Below are positions 57,099 to 64,000 of a DNA stretch of 64,000 bases, piece after piece. The notes beneath the pieces are model-generated. The model searched no databases. It had not been told where the DNA came from and saw only the letters and a program-made list of their open reading frames with translations. Source of the DNA: Enterovibrio coralii (GTDB taxonomy: Bacteria > Pseudomonadota > Gammaproteobacteria > Enterobacterales > Vibrionaceae). The stretch spans positions 238,471 through 302,470 of the forward strand of contig NZ_LNTY01000025.1 in the NCBI RefSeq assembly GCF_001559595.1, read 5' to 3'. A program made the translations under genes and the position numbers. Each line of letters opens with the position of its first letter. Position 1 is the stretch's first letter.

Positions 57099-58186
57099 TT
57101 AAGCGATTTCACGCGGGCGATATGGATATCTCATCCTGATATCACCCACATCAAAAATGGTGAGTCCCTTGTTGTAATCAATGCGGTCGAGGATTTCGTT
57201 GTAGTGATTCAACTCGTCACTGGGTGTAGCCCATTGCGATTCAGGTATTGGTTTACTCCATTCGACGACTTCCGGAAACGTTTCGGCATTTTGTCTCATC
57301 TTTTTGGTTTCATGGTTGATGCGCCAAATCCCAAGCCAAGTGCCGTTGATAGCCCACCAGAAGTGTCGCCAAAAACCGAACTCTTTTTCTTCGATCTCAT
57401 ACGCTTCGCAATGTTGTTGCTTGAGTCCTTGGTAGGTTAAGGGGGAAGGTTCACCAATGTATTCTGGGCCATCTTCCATATAGGTGCGGATCATCTCCCA
57501 CAAACTGGCGGCGTGTACTTTGGTGATGGCGCCGGTTTGCAGGGTGCCCCAGAAATAGCCGTGCTTTTCATCACTGTTGATGCCAATGATCAAAGACGCG
57601 GTGGTGAATACCCCACCAGTTGTCATGGCACTGCTCTGGCCGACCATGGCACAGACGGTTTCCCAAGGAAAAAAGCGGTACTCGGTGCATTTTTTCTCTT
57701 TGTTCCAGCGGGAAAACATAATTTCCCGACGCTGACGGTGGAAACGTACGGGCAGGGTTTGAGTCAGCATTTTTCGGGCGTGGCTATGGACTTTGTAAAG
57801 AATGAACCACCCACCCAGCATAGGTAGAAAAAAACCGCAATCCCAGCAAATGTCAGCATAGGGTCTAATACATCAATCCATACCCCATCGATTTTCTGCT
57901 CTCGATAAATGGCATCGATAAACCCCATTACGCCTCCATTTCCCCAGAGAAGGTAGAGCGGGAGCCAGAGAGTCATCAAGAACATGACCCACATTTGCTG
58001 GGTTTGGAAAATCATGCCGCCGGCACCGCCGACTTCAATGTAGCTGTCGGTCTTTTTAACCAAAATATCGTGGGTATCTAATGGGGGAATATTGGTGTGC
58101 ACCGGGACAGGGCTTATTACCAAACTACTGCCAAAGGTTTTGTCAGTCACTTGACCAGCAAAAAAGGGAAAGTCGTGTAGAGTCAT
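57099..58186 (-). CDS. Type VI module membrane protein, DUF6708-like, copy 2 (frameshifted)
   Basis: A 362-residue protein when the T-run at 57828-57834 (A-run on the + strand) is given one more base: the membrane helix then reads AVFFLPMLGGWFILYKV, the same as in copy 1. Two membrane segments (about 65-85 and 120-140) are followed by a soluble domain of about 220 residues. It is nearly identical to the upstream copy over the last 220 residues. Its start overlaps the stop of copy 1 (ATGA). The family name DUF6708 is from memory and uncertain. Position after a toxin gene suggests immunity. Confidence 0.7.
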
Positions 58187-59288
58187 GGCGTCATACTTTC
58201 CCTTTTGAGCGACGGTTGTCGATAAGGATACTTCACCCTAATATCACCCACATCAAAAATGGTGAGTCCCTTGTTGTAATCAATGCGATCGAGGATTTCG
58301 TTATAGTGATTCAATTCGTTACTGGGTGTAGCCCATTGCGATTCCGGTATCGGCTTACTCCATTCGACGATTTCCTGAAACGTTTCTGCATTTTGTTTCA
58401 TCTTTTTGGTTTCATGGTTGATGCGCCAAATCCCAAGCCAAGTGCCGTTGATAGCCCACCAGAAGTGTCGCCAAAAACCGAACTCTTTTTCTTCGATCTC
58501 ATACGCTTCGCAATGTTGTTGCTTGAGTCCTTGGTAGGTTAAGGGGGAAGGTTTACCGATATACTCTGGACCATCTTCCATGTAGGTGCGGATCATCTCC
58601 CACAAACTGGCGGCGTGAAACTTGGTGATGGCTCCGGTTTGCAGGGTTCCCCAGAAGTAGCCGTGTTTTTCATCACTGTTGATACCAATGATCAAAGACG
58701 CGGTGGTGAATACCCCGCCAGTTGTTATGGCACTGCTCTGGCCGACCATGGCACAGGCTGTTTCCCAAGGAAAAAAGCGGTACTCAGTGCATTTTTTCTC
58801 TTTGTTCCAGCGGGAAAACATAATTTCCCGACGCTGACGGTGGAAACGTACAGGAAGAGTTTGGGTAAGCGTTTTCCGAGCGTGGCTATGGACTTTGAAT
58901 AGAATGAACACCCTGCAAGCATGGGGATAAAAAATAACCCTATTCCCCCAAATACCTGCATTGGGTCTAATATATCTACCCAAACGCCATCGATTTTCTG
59001 CTCTCTATAAAAGGCATTGATAAATCCCATTATGCCCCCATCACTCCATAGCAGCCAGATTGGAATACCAAGACTCATCAAGAAGATAACCCACATTTGC
59101 TGGGTTTGGAAAATCATGCCGCCTGCACCGCCCATCTCAATGTAACTATCTGTTTTATTGACCAAAATATCATGGGTGTCTAAAGGAGGAAGATTGGTGT
59201 ACACCGGGACAGGGCTGAGCACCAAACTGCTGCCAAAGGTTTTGTTAGTCAGTTGGCCGGCAAAAAAGGGAAAGTCGTGTGTAGTCAT
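58183..59288 (-). CDS. Type VI module membrane protein, DUF6708-like, copy 1 (frameshifted)
   Basis: A 368-residue protein when one base near 58909 is restored, giving IPMLAGWFILFKV at the second helix. It has the same layout as copy 2: N-terminal HDFPFFAGQLTNKTFGSSL, two membrane segments, then a C-terminal domain starting ARKTLTQTLPVRFHRQRREI. It starts with an ATGA overlap at the end of the effector gene, as immunity genes often do. The high similarity of the two copies marks a recent tandem duplication. Confidence 0.7.
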
Positions 59289-62200
59289 AACGATTCCTCT
59301 ATGTTTCTGATGGGGAGTAAAGCGGACTCCAAGGATTTTCTTCGGGTCAATTGACCGTCTTCTTTTTCCAACTGCTCCACGAGATAGAGGTTTTGTTGAC
59401 CTTCGACTTGTTCGAGATTCTCTGGGTGTTGTAGATTGATGGTAAATCTGGCACCAGACTGGTCATCAAACAATACCGTGCCAAACTTTGAGGTGACTGC
59501 GACCAGTAGATCGAGATACTCAAGATTATGGTGGCGTTGGCTGTCCTGCGGAAAATCAAATTCATAGACGGTATTCATGCCATCGTCACTGACTCTTGGT
59601 TTAGCAAGTAACTCGGACTGGGTAATATCAATGGTCTTGTCTGAGCCTTTATGTTTTATAAAACCGGCCAGTTTTACTTGATGTGGTTTCGCCTGCGGGA
59701 TAAATATGCTTAGAACGGAGACATAGTGATAGGTTTCATAGCTTGAAGTAAGATCCCGCGGCGATGTATATACAATGCGTCTGCTTTGCTTTGCTTCAAT
59801 CAATACTTGAGGTGCTTGTGTCACTTCAATCCATTTTGTTAATTGGGTGAGGCTGTCCCAGTTTCTGTTGCCATCAAACCACCACGTTTTGTCTTTACCC
59901 CAATTAGAGTGGCTTACCCATAGCATCAGAGGGGTCGACTGGGTGGAGTTATATATCAGTTCTCCTACAAAGATGAGTGCACTGGCTGCAAGTAACCCAA
60001 GGTTAGAAGCCAATGCTACACCAAAAGTACGAACCCCAGCGACAGCCCAGGTGATTTCACTTGCTATAGCCGCCATTGACGCTCTGGTGCCCGCATATAC
60101 TATGCGCCCTGAATACCAGCCTTGAACACCGTTGCCCATCAAGGCAAAGCTGGCCCCAGCCACCGCGGCCATATCGCCTTTTTGCCAACTCTTTTCAATG
60201 CGCTCTCCCTGCACCATACCATTAGCTGCCGACGACAAAAGTAGAGGAATCGACGCTGCTGTAGTGCCTAGGGCAACCACTTTACCGACCAGATTCTGAC
60301 TGACGTCGGTGCCAGTTTTAAAGTGCTGGATCAATGCTGTGGAGCGAAGGATCTCTGTAGATAGTGAAAGGGCAGATGACGTCACACTGAGAAAGTTGGA
60401 CGCGTGGGTGGCTTTATCAAAACGATCCCAATCTGACTTTCTCCCCAGCTCTTTCGCTGTCTCGCCCCAGTTCCACGCTTCGACCATAAACGTGATGAAT
60501 GCGAGAGAACCTGCGCCGATATTTCCTTTGATGCTGAACTTGGAGCTGTCCGGTGTTCCATAAAGAAGCTCATTGGCCAAGATTTCTTGCTTCAATGTTT
60601 TTATTTTATTGACGTCATCTATTGCGTTGTCTTTTACAGTGATGGAAATTTGTGTCGGTAGGTGAGAGCCTGAACCGCCGATTGGGGAGGCGTGAGCTTG
60701 AAGTTGCTTGAGTTTACGCTCCGTCATTTCACGAACGTCATGCAATGCCTGTCTGTAGCGGGCGCGTTGGGCGTCTTTTTCTGCGGCTGTTAAGCCTTTC
60801 AACTGTTCGACCTGATTGAGTTGCTTTTGTGTGATTTCAAGGTTTTCTTTCAGGGTAATCAGGTCGTCCAGTAGCCTATCAAGCTGCTTCGCCCCTTCCG
60901 CACCTCCCATGTTGAGTGAGATATCGGCATTTTTACGATGCCCCAATAATAACAAGGCAAAACCCGGTGAGAGGCGTTGTGTTATTTGGTCCGCTTTTAG
61001 CTGAAGATCCAGTGCTTGTTCAATCAAGCTATTGACTTCCAGTAGAGATAAGTTGGCCAATTGAAGGCCAAACAAACTGAACTCATTTCTGATGTTACCA
61101 GGCAGATCGTCGATAAGTGTAAAGTTCTGGCCTTCCATATAGACGCGTAAATCTTCCAGTGGTTTCAAGCCTTCGCTGGTTGCCAGCGCTGCGTCAGAGG
61201 TGCTCAGTAAGTTGACAATATCGGTTCGGCCCGTATTGTCTTGAAATGTGGCGACGTTCTCTGCGTTACTGCGGAATAACTGGGTATTTTGTTCACCAAT
61301 TTCCTCAAAGAAAAACCGACGATACGCAGGGAGGTTTTTCTCTTGGAAGGCGAGGTTGTATGCCCAGTGATTCTCTATTCTAAGTCGGGCAAGAAGCCCA
61401 TCTTTATTTTCTTTGTCAAACACGGGCATGGCTTGATATGCAGGGGTAAGCATGTTCAAACGGTCATCATCAAGGCTTTCTAATTGTTTTTGCCAATTGA
61501 CGACTTTCTCGTGGGACGGTCTGAACCAGGTTTCCATTTCCTCCTCTTCAATTCGATCCAGTATCCCGCGATGACCCATACCGCCTTCAAGTAACGTGTG
61601 GTGCTGCGCGCGGACTTGTCGGAAAACCCTATCGAGATGTTTCCTTGGAACGCCGATTTTATCTGCAAGCTCTTGGTTTAGCCGAATTTGTCGCCCATAT
61701 TCATCGGCAGTTTCATAGTTAAGTGCTGCAGATCGGAAGTGGTAACCGTAAACCGTACTATCTTCTTGTGCGGTCAGCCTTTGTAGGGCATCACGAGAGC
61801 TTGTATAAGCGTCATAGCGTTCTTGTACTTCTTGGAAGTTGTTGTTGATATACGTGTTTAATTTGTCGTCCTTGCTGTGCTGAAGGAAATGGTCCTCTTG
61901 CAGTACCATCAGCATTTTTATCTGTGATGCAGCAAAGTACTTTGCACTGTTTTCATCAGAGGCAAACCAAACTTGTTTTTGATTGGCGATGGATATAAAT
62001 GCGCCGGAAAGTTCATTCATCAATCCTATTGGGTCTTCCAACAATAAAATTGCCCTGTCTTTTTGATATTGGCTTAGCGTGTTGCTTAATATGTTCTCGA
62101 CGTTGTAAATCTCAGGCTTTTCAGTTTCCCAGCACCATTGTTGTTCTTTTATATTGGTACTCTTTTCCGGTGTGCAATCAGCGAGATATTGATGCAAGTG

Positions 62201-62734
62201 CTCAGGTGGTAATAAGTGACGTGAACCATTATCGGCTTTGTATGAACTCAGGTTACATCGTTGCATGATCTGTCGTCTGAGAGACGTATCGTTAAGGAGC
62301 TGACCTTGAAGTTTTGGGGAGATAGGAAGCCGACTAAAGAGAACGTCGATACTGCCACTTCTTTTTACCAGCAAGCCAGTCTCTGACTCGGTGTACACAA
62401 ACTCTTGCCCGTCCTGAGTTTCTTGAAACGATTTTTGTTCAAGCTTGGTCACTTTGCTATCGGTGGTGACCGAAAATGCGTAAATGATGTCTTGTCGTTC
62501 GCTGTGAATTACGTAAATAAATCCATCACTGAATAGAGGCCTGATACCAACGGGTCTGAATTTTATTTTGGCAGAATGAGCACTTGCTATTGCACTGTGT
62601 TCTTGCTCTGACTCGACTAAAGCATAACGTATTGGTAGTAACTGAATGCTCCCTTGCTTTAACGAACACACTCCCGTCGGGCTTTGCGCATCTTTAGTAT
62701 CACCACATTGGGCATCTTGTACTGGGGAGGTCAA
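59285..62734 (-). CDS. VasX-like type VI secretion effector
   Basis: A 1149-residue protein with no signal peptide. The N-terminal 200 residues (IQLLPIRYALVE, then FSDGFIYVIHS) match the VasX N-terminal domain found on type VI effectors loaded onto VgrG. A long helical middle region follows. Residues about 810-930 contain hydrophobic helices (LVGKVVALGTTAASIPLLL, LGLLAASALIFVGELIY), as in the pore-forming VasX of V. cholerae, which permeabilises the membrane of target cells. It overlaps the DUF4123 gene before and the membrane protein gene after by 4 bp each. Confidence 0.85.
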   Translation of the reverse strand: MTSPVQDAQCGDTKDAQSPTGVCSLKQGSIQLLPIRYALVESEQEHSAIASAHSAKIKFRPVGIRPLFSDGFIYVIHSERQDIIYAFSVTTDSKVTKLEQKSFQETQDGQEFVYTESETGLLVKRSGSIDVLFSRLPISPKLQGQLLNDTSLRRQIMQRCNLSSYKADNGSRHLLPPEHLHQYLADCTPEKSTNIKEQQWCWETEKPEIYNVENILSNTLSQYQKDRAILLLEDPIGLMNELSGAFISIANQKQVWFASDENSAKYFAASQIKMLMVLQEDHFLQHSKDDKLNTYINNNFQEVQERYDAYTSSRDALQRLTAQEDSTVYGYHFRSAALNYETADEYGRQIRLNQELADKIGVPRKHLDRVFRQVRAQHHTLLEGGMGHRGILDRIEEEEMETWFRPSHEKVVNWQKQLESLDDDRLNMLTPAYQAMPVFDKENKDGLLARLRIENHWAYNLAFQEKNLPAYRRFFFEEIGEQNTQLFRSNAENVATFQDNTGRTDIVNLLSTSDAALATSEGLKPLEDLRVYMEGQNFTLIDDLPGNIRNEFSLFGLQLANLSLLEVNSLIEQALDLQLKADQITQRLSPGFALLLLGHRKNADISLNMGGAEGAKQLDRLLDDLITLKENLEITQKQLNQVEQLKGLTAAEKDAQRARYRQALHDVREMTERKLKQLQAHASPIGGSGSHLPTQISITVKDNAIDDVNKIKTLKQEILANELLYGTPDSSKFSIKGNIGAGSLAFITFMVEAWNWGETAKELGRKSDWDRFDKATHASNFLSVTSSALSLSTEILRSTALIQHFKTGTDVSQNLVGKVVALGTTAASIPLLLSSAANGMVQGERIEKSWQKGDMAAVAGASFALMGNGVQGWYSGRIVYAGTRASMAAIASEITWAVAGVRTFGVALASNLGLLAASALIFVGELIYNSTQSTPLMLWVSHSNWGKDKTWWFDGNRNWDSLTQLTKWIEVTQAPQVLIEAKQSRRIVYTSPRDLTSSYETYHYVSVLSIFIPQAKPHQVKLAGFIKHKGSDKTIDITQSELLAKPRVSDDGMNTVYEFDFPQDSQRHHNLEYLDLLVAVTSKFGTVLFDDQSGARFTINLQHPENLEQVEGQQNLYLVEQLEKEDGQLTRRKSLESALLPIRNIEESL

Positions 62735-63591
62735 AGTGTGTGCTCCTGAGTCGAGTTTATGTAACGTTCAGCCAGCAAAGCGGCTCTTTCTATGCGTTGA
62801 GAGGGTGTTTGGGCTGAAGGGACATTTATCAGTTGGTACAGGTCGGGGTAAGCGTCTTCTGTAAGTGCATTTTCACCAAGAAACCCCAATACCGTGAAAT
62901 ACTGCAAAAGGTCCCGTTCTGAAGAAAACCCTTTTTGGTATGCGCGAGAAGCTTGCTCTCTTACCCAGTGATTATCTGCTTGAGGGAGAGAGTCGTTGAA
63001 CCATTTTGTGATGTGTTTTTCTATCTTCTCTAGAGAGTTTCGCCAACTGATTTGGCCAAGCAGTGCCCACTGTTTTTCTGTGAACGTTATTGGTTGCGGC
63101 GCCAGGGAAAAGAGAGTGTTGGGTTTGTTTTTGGATTTCCAACCATCGCGGGTAGGTAGCCAAACTTGCTCAATGTTATGCCAGAGTACGGAACACTCGT
63201 CATCAAACAGTACCCAGGCAGCTTCGGCATGTGCCATTTTGTAGAATACCGAACTGCCGTAGGGTGTTTTCACTTGAATGACTCTACGCATTGTTTCTGC
63301 TACTTCCTCTAAGTTTGCAAAGGAAGAAAAAAAGTATCCTTGGTTCGCGTTGGCATTTTTCCTAAACCAATCAATGATATTCCTTGTTGCGACAACGACG
63401 CAGGGTGAAACTTCTTTAAGTTCGTTCCACGGAGAATTGAGGTAAACGGGCTCGTACTGTGGGTTCCCTTCAACTTGATACAGGAACGTTTCCACTTTCT
63501 GTATTTGAGTAGCGTCAAGTATGAGGTAAAGGTGCTTGCCGCCGTGCAGATCCATCTCTGGAAATGGCTTAGGTAAGTCTGTTCCTAACAT
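62731..63591 (-). CDS. DUF4123 type VI effector adaptor (Tap/TEC-like)
   Basis: About 286 residues from the ATG at 63589-63591; an earlier ATG at 63624 overlaps vgrG. LYLILDATQIQKVETFLY is the typical DUF4123 start and the region around WVLFDDECSVLW is also characteristic. Such adaptors bind a VasX-type effector and load it on the C-terminal end of the neighbouring VgrG; in V. cholerae VasW plays this role for VasX. It lies 7 bp after vgrG and overlaps the effector gene by 4 bp. Confidence 0.85.
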   Translation of the reverse strand: MLGTDLPKPFPEMDLHGGKHLYLILDATQIQKVETFLYQVEGNPQYEPVYLNSPWNELKEVSPCVVVATRNIIDWFRKNANANQGYFFSSFANLEEVAETMRRVIQVKTPYGSSVFYKMAHAEAAWVLFDDECSVLWHNIEQVWLPTRDGWKSKNKPNTLFSLAPQPITFTEKQWALLGQISWRNSLEKIEKHITKWFNDSLPQADNHWVREQASRAYQKGFSSERDLLQYFTVLGFLGENALTEDAYPDLYQLINVPSAQTPSQRIERAALLAERYINSTQEHTL

Positions 63592-63598
63592 GTCAAAT

Positions 63599-64000
63599 TT
63601 ACCTCGATTCTTCACACTGTTCACACACAGGATCAGACGTTTTTAGTGCTGCAATCTGACGGGATCTAAGAAGTGGCGACATTGATGCCTTTGTTGCTAA
63701 AGACCGATTTAGTAGACAATCATCCGGTGCCACTTCGGAACTTAATCCTAATGGCAAATTCGGTATTTCTCCGTCAAATCCTGAGCCAGAACCTGCACTG
63801 CCTCCGGAATTAATATTGATCACTGAGCCGACAATATGCACCCCAGCAGGTCTATTTTCACAAAGTTACCACCGACTTTGAGAGTGACTTCGGTATAGGC
63901 TTCTAATACGGATTTATGACCACTTTTTAGGTGAATTTCACCGCCAGCGTTATTGAGTAAACTAACACCTGCTTTCATGGAAAAATTAGGGTCTACAGTC
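63599..64000 (-). CDS. vgrG: Type VI spike protein VgrG, C-terminal part (frameshifted)
   Basis: The last 134 codons of a VgrG that begins beyond the window. The repeats KAGVSLLNNAGGEIHLKSG and GGNFVKID with GVHIVGSVININSGGSAGSGSG are the typical beta-helix of the VgrG spike and DUF2345 end. One base is missing near 63849: as written a stop occurs after FVKIDLLGC, and with one base the sequence reads KIDPAGVHIVG. The tail PNLPLGLSS to CEQCEESR likely contacts the adaptor. Confidence 0.85.

Noticed and set aside
1..64000. CRISPR arrays, tRNA or rRNA genes
   Set aside because: No regularly spaced direct repeats, cloverleaf-like segments or ribosomal RNA sequence were noticed on reading both strands.

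Overview
The window reads as chromosomal DNA of a marine gammaproteobacterium of the Vibrionaceae, probably near Grimontia, Enterovibrio or Photobacterium. The evidence is a family-style porin, two CheV proteins, a DUF496 (YeeX-like) protein, an imuA-imuB-dnaE2 SOS cassette behind a textbook LexA box, a YgbI/LtnD/OtnKCI tetronate operon, and a VasX-type type VI secretion effector module. The genus is an inference; the family is better supported.

Layout. 0-4 kb: end of hppD, a PilZ protein, a periplasmic solute-binding protein and a divergent hybrid histidine kinase. 4-13 kb: an acetate transporter (satP) and a six-gene glycerol-type ABC transporter operon (glpSTPQ-U-V order) with a sigma-54-like promoter, facing a GAF/AAA+ sigma-54 activator. 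13-20 kb: porin, DUF496 protein, two divergent cheV genes, a SixA phosphatase coupled to the second cheV, and a membrane protein of unknown function. 20-26 kb: the DeoR regulator and the ltnD-otnK-otnC-otnI-gntP-like operon. 26-31 kb: the imuA-imuB-dnaE2 mutasome. 31-35 kb: an Alg8/Alg44-like pair (glycosyltransferase plus PilZ-membrane fusion protein). 35-42 kb: a receiver-hemerythrin protein with a large hybrid kinase, then AraC-azlC-azlD. 42-44 kb: a cold-shock protein and fructokinase.

44-53 kb is an unusual chemosensory operon: a receiver with an internal insert, CheW, an MCP with two CHASE3-like domains, CheR, a CheD-CheB fusion, a CheA without its phosphotransfer domain, and a separate protein joining MshEN-like repeats to the missing HPt domain. 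Immediately after it, a stomatin/SPFH gene is cut in two by a 2.3-kb insertion that carries a Sir2-domain gene and a tiny basic ORF but no recombinase; nfeD follows. 57-64 kb is a tightly overlapped type VI module: vgrG end, DUF4123 adaptor, VasX-like effector, and two tandem copies of a membrane protein that may give immunity.

A technical point affects the whole annotation. Fourteen breaks in otherwise intact genes can each be repaired by adding exactly one base, most often by lengthening a short homopolymer. This pattern points to under-called bases in the assembly, so those genes are listed as single CDSs spanning the break. The split of the SPFH gene by the Sir2 insertion is different and looks real.
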